Shown here one piece after another: positions 54,234-63,522 of a DNA stretch of 64,000 nucleotides. Each line of letters starts with the position of its first letter. Position 1 is the first letter of the stretch. Below the pieces are notes generated by a model. It did no database searches. It was not told where the DNA came from and saw only the letters and a program-made list of their open reading frames with translations. Origin of the DNA: UBA7703 sp963667195 (GTDB lineage Bacteria; Bacillota; Clostridia; Christensenellales; CAG-138); contig OY762962.1 of assembly GCA_963667195.1 (NCBI GenBank), forward strand, positions 2,976,001 to 3,040,000, written 5' to 3'. Made by a program: the position numbers and the translations under genes.

Positions 54234-55496
54234 TCATACCATCAATTTGTGAATACTCTCCGCGTTCAGCGCGGTGATCGTCTCTTGTCCGTCGCTCATG
54301 TGCTTGAGCTTGGCTTCGCCCTTTTCGAGCTCATCTCCGCCCAGCACGAGAACGTAGCTCGCTCCAATCTTGTCGGCATACTTGAGTTGCGCTTTGACGC
54401 TTCTGCCGATGTGGTCGATCTCGACCTTTGAGCCGAGCTTTCTTAGGTTGTTTGCCAGTAGAAACGCCTTCTCCTCCGCCTCTGTGCCCATAGAGGCGAT
54501 GTAGAGGTCGTATCGCACGGGTTTTTCAATCTGGTAGCCGGTGTTCTCCAGCACAAGCAGCAACCGCTCCATGCCAAGTCCGAAGCCGACCGCGGGCGTG
54601 TGCGGGCCGCCGATTTCTTCCACAAGGCCGTCGTAGCGTCCGCCGCCGCAGACTGCGCTCTGGGAGCCGATGCTCTCCGAGGTGATCTCAAACACGGTCT
54701 TGGTATAGTAGTCGAGTCCGCGCACGAGCCGCGGGTCGATCACATAGCGAATGCCCATGCCGTCGAGCAGCTTGAGCAGCTGATTCTGGTGATCGCGGCA
54801 GTCGTCGCAAAGATAGTCGCTGATGACCGGAGCTCCGTTCGCGATCTTCTGGCAGCCCTCGACCTTGCAGTCCAGCACGCGCAGAGGGTTCGTTTCGAGG
54901 CGGAGCTTGCAGGTTTCGCAAAGCTCGTCGTAATGCTCGTGCAGGTAGCCCTTGAGCGCTTCGTGATACTTCGGGCGGCAGTTCGGGTCTCCGATGCTGT
55001 TGAGGCGAACGGTCAGCCCGCCGCAGCCGAGGCTAGATAGCAGCTCGGTTGCCACCGCGATGCATTCCGCATCCGCGCTGGGCTTGCTGGCGCCAAAGAA
55101 CTCCACACCAAACTGGTGGTGCTCGCGGAGTCGTCCCGCCTGCGGGCGCTCATAACGAAACGTCGGGCTGTAAAGATAAAACATCTTGGTCGGCTGTGTG
55201 TCGCCAAAGAGGTTGTTTTCCACGAACATGCGAACCACGCCCGCCGTGCCTTCCGGCTTGAGGGTAACCGAGCGCTCGCCTTTGTCGAGGAAGGTGTACA
55301 TCTCTTTTTGGACGATGTCCGTCGTTTCACCGACGCCGCGCAGAAACAGCTCCGTGTGCTCAAACACCGGGGTTCTGACTTCCTGAAAACCATATTTCTT
55401 GACGATCTCACGTATCCGCGCTTCCAGAAACTGCCACTGGTAGCTCTGCTCCGGGAGTACGTCCTTTGTTCCCTTCGGGGCCTTATAGGCTGCCAT
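54234..55496 (-). CDS. hisS: Histidyl-tRNA synthetase
   Basis: 420 residues, class II. GTKDVLPEQSYQW at the start, the motif 2 region YERPQAGRLREHHQFGVEFFG, and the histidine-specific LVRGLDYYTKTVFE and GGGRYDGL are all present, with a C-terminal anticodon domain. GGAGGTCGGTT precedes the ATG. It is first gene after a T-box leader, so its operon should be induced by uncharged tRNA. Confidence 0.97.
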   Translation of the reverse strand: MAAYKAPKGTKDVLPEQSYQWQFLEARIREIVKKYGFQEVRTPVFEHTELFLRGVGETTDIVQKEMYTFLDKGERSVTLKPEGTAGVVRMFVENNLFGDTQPTKMFYLYSPTFRYERPQAGRLREHHQFGVEFFGASKPSADAECIAVATELLSSLGCGGLTVRLNSIGDPNCRPKYHEALKGYLHEHYDELCETCKLRLETNPLRVLDCKVEGCQKIANGAPVISDYLCDDCRDHQNQLLKLLDGMGIRYVIDPRLVRGLDYYTKTVFEITSESIGSQSAVCGGGRYDGLVEEIGGPHTPAVGFGLGMERLLLVLENTGYQIEKPVRYDLYIASMGTEAEEKAFLLANNLRKLGSKVEIDHIGRSVKAQLKYADKIGASYVLVLGGDELEKGEAKLKHMSDGQETITALNAESIHKLMV

Positions 55497-55545
55497 AACC
55501 GACCTCCATCACTTGATTCCCTATCATTATACCAGAAAACGGTAT

Positions 55546-55809
55546 AAAAAAAGCAGGTTCCGATCCTCTAGGGACGGGAAACCCGCGGTGCCACCCTGAT
55601 TGAACGAACCGGCAGTCGTTGCCGTGTTCCTTCCACTCTGTTTTCCGTTAACGCCGGAGCTACGTCGCGTCTTTGGGCGATTCGCTCGCCTTTGGGCCGC
55701 GCGGTTCGCGGGTGCCGTTCATCCGAAAATCGTCTGCGAAACTTTCACCAAGCGTTTCGCTCTCTGCCGCGATTTTGTTCGGACTACTCTCCCGTTCTCA
55801 ACCTGTTTC
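55546..55809 (-). promoter_or_regulatory. T-box riboswitch of hisS-aspS-rseC
   Basis: The 14-base T-box GGGTGGCACCGCGG lies at 55583-55596. A terminator stem follows (GCGGGTTTCC with GGAACCTGC) and ends in seven T at 55546-55552. The 5' part has AGAGAGC and GGTGAAAG of a Stem I. A CAC at 55712-55714 is a possible histidine specifier. Uncharged tRNA-His would stabilise the antiterminator and allow read-through. The specifier assignment is tentative; the T-box itself is clear. Confidence 0.92.
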
Positions 55810-55815
55810 CTGCAT

Positions 55816-55844
55816 ATTATAACGATGCGATCCCGCGCTGTCAA
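55816..55844 (-). promoter_or_regulatory. Promoter of the T-box operon
   Basis: Perfect TTGACA, a 17-base spacer, perfect TATAAT. Confidence 0.9.
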
Positions 55845-55878
55845 TCGTTTCGGCCACGTTCGGCACGATTTTCCCGTA

Positions 55879-57336
55879 TCAGCGGAAAAACGCCGCCTTG
55901 TCCGCGAGCAGGCGATCGAGCTTTGCCAAGTAGGTCGGCACATCCTTGGGGCTTGGCATCCGCTCAATGCGGTTTTGTCCTGCAAAGACGCGCTTTGTCA
56001 TCGTGCCCGCGCCGTGGCTGAGAATGCTTGCGGTCTCCTCCATCATGTCGATGTTGTAGACACACTCCTTGCCAGGAAGCGCATAGCCAACGTTCTCCAG
56101 ATTTCCGCTCATATACTTCTGGCGATACATATAATACGGGTTCATGCCCATGCTTTCCGCGCAGCGCGCCCCGATCTGCGTCATCTCCTCCGCCTGTGCG
56201 GACGAAGCGAGCGCGTGTTCGTCCAGCTCTTTTTTGAGCGTGGAAGAACGCTTGATCGCAAGCGAATGCACGGTGAGATTGTCGGGCGCGAGTTGCGCGA
56301 TCGCATCGCAGCTTCTCTGCATGTCCGCCGGCGTCTCGCCGGGCAGTCCCGCGATGAGGTCCATATTGATCGAACCAAAGCCGATCTCCCGAGCAAGCTC
56401 GAATGTACGCACGATATCCTCCCGCGTGTGGCTCCTGCCCACGCGGCGGAGGGTTTCGTCGTTCATCGTTTGCGGGTTGATGGAGATTCTACCTATCCCG
56501 TGGCGCTTGAGCACGAGCAGCTTCTCGCGGTCAATGGTGTCGGGTCTGCCCGCCTCCACCGTTGCCTCAACACCGAAACTGGCGTATTGTTCGAGCAGGA
56601 ACGACAACAGCTCGTCCAGCTGATCTGCGCTGAGCACCGTCGGCGTGCCGCCGCCCATATAAAACGAGCGAACAGAGAGCCCGAGTTCGCTCGCGAGCTT
56701 CGCACCGGCTGCAATGTCACTTTTCAACAAAGACAAATATTGCGTGAGGCGATCCTGCTTGCCGAGCACTTCACTTGGAAATGAACAATAGAGACACTTT
56801 GTCTTGCAAAACGGAATGCCAACGTAGACATCGATCTCGTTCGTCTGAACCGAGCGAATAAACGGCTTCTGCACGGCGCAAATGCGCGCGGCAAGATTCG
56901 TCTTCTCCTCGGACACGTCAAACACGTCCAGAAACTGCTGCCGCGCGGCCAGTTCTCCGCCCTTCTGCGAAAGCTCGCGAAAGAGCTTCGTCGGGCGAAT
57001 GCCGGTGAGCGAACCCCAGGGCGTCGCGACCTCCGGATAGAGTCGCTTGAGCAGATGATAGCAGGCGAGCTTGAGCGCGCGCTTTTCGAGTTTCTTCTTC
57101 TCCAAGAAGGAAGCATCTTCCGAAAGCGTAAACTCTTCTTTTTGCTCCAGATCGTTCACTTTCGCGAATGCAGTGTATTGGTAACCGTTTCGAAAGAGTT
57201 GCAGATCAAAGATCAGTTCAGCCGAGGCAGGATCGATCTCTTCCAATAAAACAATCTCCGATAACCCAAGAAAAAGCCGAATCTCTTCGGCGATATCGTT
57301 GCGGTATTCGGTTCGATTGGTGGAGATTGCAATCAT
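55879..57336 (-). CDS. hemZ: Oxygen-independent coproporphyrinogen III oxidase-like radical SAM protein
   Basis: 485 residues. The N-terminal ~160 residues are the HemZ-specific part (WGSLTGIRPTKLFRELSQKG). The radical SAM cluster motif is CKTKCLYC, followed by MGGGTPTVLSADQL and a HemN-like barrel with MDLIAGLPGET. HemZ is a second HemN-like enzyme of Bacillota, and its exact reaction is not settled. It lies between the MBL hydrolase gene and the hisS operon, as in many Clostridia. Confidence 0.93.
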   Translation of the reverse strand: MIAISTNRTEYRNDIAEEIRLFLGLSEIVLLEEIDPASAELIFDLQLFRNGYQYTAFAKVNDLEQKEEFTLSEDASFLEKKKLEKRALKLACYHLLKRLYPEVATPWGSLTGIRPTKLFRELSQKGGELAARQQFLDVFDVSEEKTNLAARICAVQKPFIRSVQTNEIDVYVGIPFCKTKCLYCSFPSEVLGKQDRLTQYLSLLKSDIAAGAKLASELGLSVRSFYMGGGTPTVLSADQLDELLSFLLEQYASFGVEATVEAGRPDTIDREKLLVLKRHGIGRISINPQTMNDETLRRVGRSHTREDIVRTFELAREIGFGSINMDLIAGLPGETPADMQRSCDAIAQLAPDNLTVHSLAIKRSSTLKKELDEHALASSAQAEEMTQIGARCAESMGMNPYYMYRQKYMSGNLENVGYALPGKECVYNIDMMEETASILSHGAGTMTKRVFAGQNRIERMPSPKDVPTYLAKLDRLLADKAAFFR

Positions 57337-57346
57337 AATCTGCTAT

Positions 57347-57991
57347 TTACCAGCCGCTCCTGCGGCACGTTTCGATAAAGGGATTGTTCCTGCGTTCGTA
57401 TTCCAATGTGGTGTCTTCCTCGTGGCCGCAGTAGACGTCAAAGTCGCCCTCCAAGGTGAAGAGCTTGTCCGCGATGGAGTGATACAGCTCCTTTTCGCTT
57501 CCGCCGGGAAAGTCCGTTCTGCCCGCGCCTTCCATGAAGAGCGTGTCGCCGACAAACAGCTTTCGCTCGATCTTGAGCGCGTAGCAAACTCCGCCCTTCG
57601 TGTGCCCCGGCGTGTGGATGACGTCCAGCTTGAGACACGCAAGCTCCAGCGTCTCTCCGCCGTGAAGCAGCACGTCCGCCTCGGCGGGTTTGACGAGCTC
57701 GCCCGTGAGCACTGCGAGGCTCATGCGGTTACTCTTGAGCATGCCCGCATCCGCTTCGTGAATATAGATCGTGGCACCGTATGCATCCTTGATCGCTCGC
57801 ACGCCGCCGATGTGGTCGAAGTGCCCGTGCGTGAGCAGCACGGCGACGCAGTTGAGCGAATCCCGTTCCAGCGCGGCGAGTGCAGGTTTCGCTTCGCCGG
57901 GATCGATCACGACCACGTCCTTTGCGCCATCCTGCCCCAAGATATAGATATGTTCGCCCAGCGAGCCGCTGGTGATCTGTCGAAAATACAT
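57347..57991 (-). CDS. MBL-fold metallohydrolase, glyoxalase II-like
   Basis: 214 residues. The zinc motif LTHGHFDHIGG and later HTPGHTKGGVCY, VGDTLFMEGAGRTDFPGG and YCGHEEDTTLEYE are typical of the YcbL/GloB-like hydrolases, whose substrates are thioesters. The start MYFRQITSGSLG follows AAAGGTAC; the longer open frame would overlap the end of dtd. It stands in the conserved relA-dtd-MBL-hemZ order. Confidence 0.92.
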   Translation of the reverse strand: MYFRQITSGSLGEHIYILGQDGAKDVVVIDPGEAKPALAALERDSLNCVAVLLTHGHFDHIGGVRAIKDAYGATIYIHEADAGMLKSNRMSLAVLTGELVKPAEADVLLHGGETLELACLKLDVIHTPGHTKGGVCYALKIERKLFVGDTLFMEGAGRTDFPGGSEKELYHSIADKLFTLEGDFDVYCGHEEDTTLEYERRNNPFIETCRRSGW

Positions 57992-58023
57992 TGCAAGTAC
58001 CTTTCTTGTGAAAGTAACTCTAT

Positions 58024-58470
58024 TTAAAACAGCTTTTTCGAATCCAATAATATCGTGTGCGGGCCGTCGTTGGTGAGCCGCACCTGCATGTTTGCCTGAA
58101 ACACGCCGCATTGCACGGGCACGCTCTGCCCAATCTTCGCAATCGCAGTCTCGTAAAGCGGAATCGCCTGCTCCGGACGCGCGGCTTTGATATAGCTCGG
58201 GCGCTTGCCTTTTCTCGCGTCCGCGCAGAGCGTGAATTGAGAGATCAGCAGAATACTTCCGCCGATGTCCTGCACGGATCGATTCGGAATCTCGTTCTCG
58301 TCATCAAACACGCGAAGGCCTGTCACCTTGTCGCAGATGTAGTTGAGATCCGCCTCCGTGTCGCCTTCTTCAATGCCCAAAAACACGACGAGACCGCGCC
58401 CGATCTCGCCGACGATTTGCTGCTCCACCTCGACCGAGGCGCCCGTGGTACGCTGTACAACCGCTCTCAT
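58024..58470 (-). CDS. dtd: D-aminoacyl-tRNA deacylase
   Basis: 148 residues. MRAVVQRTTGASVEVE at the start, the catalytic-site SQFTLCAD and the cross-subunit motif NDGPHTI mark DTD. In most DTDs the latter reads NxGPVT; His replaces Val here. It hydrolyses D-amino acids from tRNA and also clears glycine from tRNA-Ala. GGGAGAAC precedes the ATG. It starts 21 bases after relA. Confidence 0.95.
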   Translation of the reverse strand: MRAVVQRTTGASVEVEQQIVGEIGRGLVVFLGIEEGDTEADLNYICDKVTGLRVFDDENEIPNRSVQDIGGSILLISQFTLCADARKGKRPSYIKAARPEQAIPLYETAIAKIGQSVPVQCGVFQANMQVRLTNDGPHTILLDSKKLF

Positions 58471-58491
58471 GATAGAAATTGTTCTCCCAAT

Positions 58492-60669
58492 TTATCGGTT
58501 CATGCGATAAACTTCGCTGACGCATTTGAGTTTTTTGAGGTTTCGGATGATCACGTTGAGCTGCTCGGTATTCGCCACCTCAAACGTCATCTCAATGATA
58601 TAGCGGTCGTCCGCCATGGGTTTGCCGCTGATCGACTGGATGCTCACGTTCAGGCTCGAAATCTGCTGCGAAATCTGCGAGAGCGTGCCGGGCCGGTTGT
58701 CGCCCTCAATCTGCAGGGACGCATTAAACGCGCTCTTGGTGTTGATCGCCCACTCGACCTCGATGATGCGTTCCAGATCGCTCAACAGGTTTGCAACGTT
58801 CGGACAATCCGCGCGGTGCACGGAAACGCCACGTCCGCGCGTGATATAGCCGATGATGGGGTCTCCGGGCAAGGGATTGCAGCAGTTGCCGAAGCGCACA
58901 GCCATGCCGGGATCGCCCTTGACGATGATGCCGTTGACGGGCACATGCGTTTTACTGGTATCTTCCGCGCTGCCGGTGCGAATCTTCTCCGCGATCTCGG
59001 CCGCCTTGTCGTCCTTCTTTTTGAGTTCCAGCAGCTTATGCAGCACCTGACTCGCCGACATGCCACCAAATCCGATCGCGGCATAGATATCGTCGATACT
59101 GCTGACGTTCAAGCGTTCCAGCAGCGGATTGACATACTCCGGCTTGGTCACATCGCTGATGACGAGGTTCTGGCGCTTTGCCGTGTCCTCCAGCATCTCA
59201 CGCCCACGGGCAACGTTCCCCTCGCGATTCTCTTTCTTGAACCACTGGCGAATCTTATTGCGCGCGGCCTGTGTCTTGACGATCTTGAGCCAGTCTAGGC
59301 TCGGACCCGGCTGACTGTTGGAGGTGATGATCTCCACGACGTCGTTGGTCTTGAGCTTATAGTCGAGCCGCACGAGCGCGCCGTTGATGCGCGCGCCTTG
59401 CGTGTGGTGGCCGATGTTCGTATGGATACGGTAGGCAAAGTCCAGCGGTGTGCTGCCGCGCGGCAGATCGATAATTTCCCCCTTCGGCGTGAGCACGAAA
59501 ACATACTCGCCGAGGAAATCCTTCATGATGCTCTCGACGAATTCCTTGCTGTCCTCGGTGGTGTCCCGCGCTTCGATGACCTGACGCAGCCAGCTGGTTT
59601 TCTTATCCAGCAGGCTCTGCACGTTTCGGCCTTCCTTATACATCCAGTGCGCGGCGATGCCGTATTCCGCCGTCTTGTGCATCTCCTTGGTACGAATCTG
59701 CACCTCAAACGGGATGCCGTTGGGAGCCAGCAGCGTCGTATGCAGTGAGCGATACATGTTGGGTTTCGGCGTTGCGATATAGTCTTTAAAACGACCGGGT
59801 AGCGGTTTCCAGCCCGCGTGAATCACGCCGAGCGCCGCGTAGCAGTCGTTGACGGATTCTACGATGACACGGATGGCGATCAGGTCGTAGATCTCCGCGA
59901 TGCTGCTGTTCTGGCGCTGCATCTTCTTATATACGCTATAAAGATGCTTTGGCCTGCCGCTGATCGTGCATTCGATGCCCGCCGCGTTGAGCTCTTCCTT
60001 GATGATGCGCTTTGCGTTATCCAGCGTCTCCTGCCGCTCCGCCTGTTTCTCGCGGAACTGGCGGCTGATGTCGGCGTATTCCTCCGGCATGAGATACATA
60101 AAAGAGAGGTCTTCCAACTCGCCTTTGATCGCGCCCATGCCGAAGCGGTGCGCGAGGGGAGCGTAGACCTCAAGAGTTTCTTTGGCTTTTCGCATGCGTT
60201 TGTAAGGGTTACAATACGCCAAAGTTCGCATGTTGTGCAGGCGGTCGGCGAGTTTGATGATGACGACGCGTACGTCCGCCGCAATCGCGAGAAAGAGCTT
60301 TCGAAGATTCTCCGACTGCTCCTGTTTTTTCGTAATATAAGTCTGCTGGCCGCTCTTGGTCAGCTTGGTTACGCCGTCAACCAGCTTGGCGACTTCCGCG
60401 CCAAACTTAGCCTCGATATCTTCGATTGTGACGTGGTCTCCGTCCTCCACAACGTCGTGCAGCACGGCCGCGGTGACGCTGGAAGCGTCCATGCCCATGT
60501 CCATGACAAGCCGCGCGACTTCAAGCGGGTGTACGATATACGGCTCTCCCGACTCACGCAGCTGGGTCGAGTGTGTCTGGTATGCAAAATCGACGGCACG
60601 CTGAAAAACCTCCGTCTGCTCCGGAGAATATTTCTTGGAAAACTCCTGTACCAGCTCCTGCATTTCCAT
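58492..60669 (-). CDS. relA: Bifunctional (p)ppGpp synthetase/hydrolase
   Basis: 725 residues. In order: the HD hydrolase domain (AAVLHDVVEDG), the synthetase domain with RFKDYIATPKPNMYRSLHTT, a TGS domain, a helical and zinc-finger region and a C-terminal ACT domain. The RxKD motif (RFKD) is that of bifunctional Rel enzymes rather than synthetase-only RelA. It sets the stringent-response alarmone level. I chose the ATG 10 bases after GGAGG; a GTG 9 bases earlier is too close to that site. Confidence 0.97.
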   Translation of the reverse strand: MEMQELVQEFSKKYSPEQTEVFQRAVDFAYQTHSTQLRESGEPYIVHPLEVARLVMDMGMDASSVTAAVLHDVVEDGDHVTIEDIEAKFGAEVAKLVDGVTKLTKSGQQTYITKKQEQSENLRKLFLAIAADVRVVIIKLADRLHNMRTLAYCNPYKRMRKAKETLEVYAPLAHRFGMGAIKGELEDLSFMYLMPEEYADISRQFREKQAERQETLDNAKRIIKEELNAAGIECTISGRPKHLYSVYKKMQRQNSSIAEIYDLIAIRVIVESVNDCYAALGVIHAGWKPLPGRFKDYIATPKPNMYRSLHTTLLAPNGIPFEVQIRTKEMHKTAEYGIAAHWMYKEGRNVQSLLDKKTSWLRQVIEARDTTEDSKEFVESIMKDFLGEYVFVLTPKGEIIDLPRGSTPLDFAYRIHTNIGHHTQGARINGALVRLDYKLKTNDVVEIITSNSQPGPSLDWLKIVKTQAARNKIRQWFKKENREGNVARGREMLEDTAKRQNLVISDVTKPEYVNPLLERLNVSSIDDIYAAIGFGGMSASQVLHKLLELKKKDDKAAEIAEKIRTGSAEDTSKTHVPVNGIIVKGDPGMAVRFGNCCNPLPGDPIIGYITRGRGVSVHRADCPNVANLLSDLERIIEVEWAINTKSAFNASLQIEGDNRPGTLSQISQQISSLNVSIQSISGKPMADDRYIIEMTFEVANTEQLNVIIRNLKKLKCVSEVYRMNR

Positions 60670-60740
60670 GGAACACACACCTCCTCCCGCTCGTTGGCAA
60701 TGAAAGCGGGGTCACCCACACACGCGGGGAATTAGCCATT

Positions 60741-60770
60741 AGAATACCGCCATTCGCGGCTGAAAGTCAA
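60741..60770 (-). promoter_or_regulatory. Promoter of relA-dtd-MBL-hemZ
   Basis: TTGACT, an 18-base spacer, TATTCT, about 72 bases before the relA start. Confidence 0.6.
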
Positions 60771-60911
60771 CCTCCGCAGGAAAAATTTCAGAATTTCGCA
60801 TCATTTCATCGTATTTTTCTGATTTTCCGAAAAAACGAACCTTTGCCTGCATCGGGGTTAAAAAGCAATTATAAACTGAGAAAACGATTTCTGCTTCTAA
60901 CGGGGGTAAAA

Positions 60912-60937
60912 AAGATCAACGGCGAACCGTTGATCTT
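60912..60937 (-). terminator. Rho-independent terminator after apt
   Basis: An 11-bp perfect stem AAGATCAACGG with its complement, a 4-base loop, then a T run. It separates apt from relA. Confidence 0.9.
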
Positions 60938-60956
60938 GTGCGATGCCGATATGATC

Positions 60957-61472
60957 TTAATACTGCATGACGGACTGTACGTCGTAACCCTTGAGCGGAG
61001 TCCTACCGTCGAATTCCGAGCTCAGCTCAATGGCAAACCTGAGGCCCACCACTTCGCCGCCCGCCTGCTCAACGAGCTTCACGGTTGCCAGCGCGGTGCC
61101 ACCAGTTGCGAGCAGATCGTCTACAATGACGACCTTCTGTCCGGGTTGAATGGAGTCCTTGTGGATCTCCAGCACGTCTGAGCCGTACTCCAGGCCATAC
61201 TCATACCGCATGGTTTCGCAAGGGAGTTTTCCGGGTTTGCGCGCAAGCACAAAGCCCGCGTTCAGCGCATAAGCCAGCGCCGCGCCGATGACAAAACCGC
61301 GCGCTTCGGGCCCGATCACGAGATCGACCTGACGATCCTTGAGGGACTCGGCAATGGTATTAATCAGCTCGTGATAGCCTTCTTTATCCTTGAGCAGCGT
61401 GGTGACGTCGCGGAATAATACGCCCTTGATCGGGAAATCCGGTATGCTGCGAATCTTTCCTTTTAGGTCCAT
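60957..61472 (-). CDS. apt: Adenine phosphoribosyltransferase
   Basis: 171 residues. The PRPP-binding loop is VVIVDDLLATGGTALA, GPEARGFVIGAALAYAL and FPIKGVLFRDVTTLL are also typical. It salvages adenine to AMP. AGGAGGCG precedes the ATG, and the recJ stop is 1 base upstream, so it is transcribed with recJ. Confidence 0.97.
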   Translation of the reverse strand: MDLKGKIRSIPDFPIKGVLFRDVTTLLKDKEGYHELINTIAESLKDRQVDLVIGPEARGFVIGAALAYALNAGFVLARKPGKLPCETMRYEYGLEYGSDVLEIHKDSIQPGQKVVIVDDLLATGGTALATVKLVEQAGGEVVGLRFAIELSSEFDGRTPLKGYDVQSVMQY

Positions 61473-61473
61473 G

Positions 61474-63522
61474 TTACGCCTCCTGTCGGTCGTTCAACAT
61501 TCGATAGAGCGGGCTTTCACCCAGCGTTCGCGGCGTGCAGCCGTTTTGGATCGAAATCCTGCCGGAATCCGGATCAAACACAAAAAACGAAAGCTGCGTA
61601 AATACGCATAGCGCAAGCAGCTCTTCGTTTTGTAATGCACGAATCAACGCTGCGAGTGAAACGGAACCTTCGCTGAGCGTACCTTGCAGCCTGCGGTAAT
61701 GTTTGCGCATGCCAACATCATCCAGTTCTGCATGAAAGCGCCCACCATATGAACCGTACCACGCGGCGATTTCCTCACTCGAACAGTCTTCATTATACAG
61801 TCTTTGCGCGAAAAAAGCATTAAAAAACGCAACTTTTTCTTCCGACGCATTCGCGCAGATCCAGAAGAGCTCCACGCTTTCGCTGCCGCGATACTCGTTG
61901 ATCGTAGGCCTCGCGAGCAAATCCCAATCCGCAGCCGTGTTCAACGGCTCAAGCAGTTCGCTCTTGCCGAACGCGATTACGCGCATTACCTGATCCTGCT
62001 GCACCACACTCGCGCAAAAGTGCTTGTCGTCCTTGCCGATGGTGCGAAGCGAGGCAAAGCGCACGCCGTTGAAGCGAAACGCCGGCTCTGCGTTTCCTTC
62101 ACCATACGGCGCAAGCTGACGAAGCTCCCGAATGCGGGTGACGTTCAATTCGCCAAACGGCACCGTTTCATCATATTGAAACGAGGGGTAGAAATCTTCC
62201 GGACGATAGCTATCGAGGATGTGCTGTTCAAACGCTGCACGGAACTCCTCATAACGCTCTTTTGCGATCGTCACGCCCGCTGCACGCGCGTGTCCGCCGT
62301 AGCGAATGAACATACTCGAAAACACGCTGAGGTTCTCAAAAAGATCGACGCCCGCGATGCTGCGGCCCGAACCGGTCAGGACGCCGTTCTGCTCGGCAAA
62401 GAGGATCACCGGCAAATGATACTTTTCACAAAGTCGCGAGGCAACGATGCCGATGACGCCCGCGTTCCAGCTTTCGTGTGCAAGCAGGATCGCTCGCCCA
62501 ATGTCTCCACGCGCGGCAATCTGCCGCTCCGCTTCGTCCAAAATCTCGTTTTCCGTGTCCCTTCGCCGCTGGTTGTATTCGTTCAGCGTCGCAGCGATTT
62601 CATCCGCGTGGGTCGGCTCCTCGCCAAGCAGCAGATGCACCGCTTCCAGTGCGCTCGCCATTCTTCCCGCGGCGTTGAGTCTCGGCGCGATCATGAACGA
62701 AACCGTCATCTCATCCACGCGCGGCTGGTTGAATCCCGCCGCCCGCAGGAGCGCGGATAGCCCGGTTAATTTTGAAATGTGTCTTAGTCCGCAGGCCGCG
62801 ATGATCCGGTTTTCGCCCGTCAGCGGAACCACATCCGCAATGGTGGCAACCGCCGCCAGCGCGAGCTCCTCCGGCGTATATGCGCCGCCGTTGAGCGCCT
62901 GAATGAGCTTCAGCGCAACGCCTGCACCGCACAGATAACGGTTTGGATAGCTTGCGTCCTTGCGGGACGCCGCAACGACCGCGACGCACTCCGGAATCGT
63001 CTTTCCCACGCTGTGGTGGTCAGTCACGACGACGTCGATGCCGAGCGCCGCGCAGAGCGCAATTTCGTCATATGCAGATACGCCGTTATCGACGGTGATG
63101 ATCAGCTTTACCCCGCGCGCGTACAGCAGCCTTACCGCGTCGGCGGACATGCCATAGCCTTCGCTGTGGCGGTGCGGAATGTAGTATTCCACGTTTGCAC
63201 CCATCTTTTTTAGGCGCTGCACGAGCATCGCGGTGGAGCAAACGCCGTCCGCGTCGTAATCCCCAAACACGCAGATGTGTTCGCCTTCGTCAATCGCGCG
63301 TTGCACACGATCGGCTGCGATCTGCATATCCGGCAATAAAAACGGATCGAGCAAATCGCCCTCGTCAGGGTTGAGAAAGCGCTTCGCCTCCTCCGCGGAG
63401 GTGACCCCGCGCCGAATCAACGCCCGCGCGACAAGCTGCGGGCAGTTGCATTCGTTTGTGATTGTTTCTACGAGCGCCCGGTCGCAAAGAACCGGCTCCC
63501 GCGCAATCATGCGGTTGTTCAT
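61474..63522 (-). CDS. recJ: Single-stranded-DNA-specific exonuclease RecJ
   Basis: 682 residues. The DHH motifs are HICVFGDYDADGVCS, IITVDNGVSA and VVVTDHHSVG; the DHHA1 part has GYGGHARAAG-like GGHARAAGVTI. It is followed by an OB-like domain and a less conserved ~130-residue C-terminal region. RecJ degrades single-stranded DNA 5' to 3' in recombination and repair. The ATG overlaps the stop of the upstream maturase gene (ATGA), so the two are coupled. Confidence 0.95.
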   Translation of the reverse strand: MNNRMIAREPVLCDRALVETITNECNCPQLVARALIRRGVTSAEEAKRFLNPDEGDLLDPFLLPDMQIAADRVQRAIDEGEHICVFGDYDADGVCSTAMLVQRLKKMGANVEYYIPHRHSEGYGMSADAVRLLYARGVKLIITVDNGVSAYDEIALCAALGIDVVVTDHHSVGKTIPECVAVVAASRKDASYPNRYLCGAGVALKLIQALNGGAYTPEELALAAVATIADVVPLTGENRIIAACGLRHISKLTGLSALLRAAGFNQPRVDEMTVSFMIAPRLNAAGRMASALEAVHLLLGEEPTHADEIAATLNEYNQRRRDTENEILDEAERQIAARGDIGRAILLAHESWNAGVIGIVASRLCEKYHLPVILFAEQNGVLTGSGRSIAGVDLFENLSVFSSMFIRYGGHARAAGVTIAKERYEEFRAAFEQHILDSYRPEDFYPSFQYDETVPFGELNVTRIRELRQLAPYGEGNAEPAFRFNGVRFASLRTIGKDDKHFCASVVQQDQVMRVIAFGKSELLEPLNTAADWDLLARPTINEYRGSESVELFWICANASEEKVAFFNAFFAQRLYNEDCSSEEIAAWYGSYGGRFHAELDDVGMRKHYRRLQGTLSEGSVSLAALIRALQNEELLALCVFTQLSFFVFDPDSGRISIQNGCTPRTLGESPLYRMLNDRQEA

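Noticed and set aside
55600..56784. 394-codon plus-strand open frame across the T-box and hemZ
   Set aside because: It overlaps the T-box leader, the promoter and hemZ; no ribosome site.
58057..59298. 413-codon plus-strand open frame opposite dtd and relA
   Set aside because: It crosses two real genes on the other strand; a GC-rich codon-position artefact.
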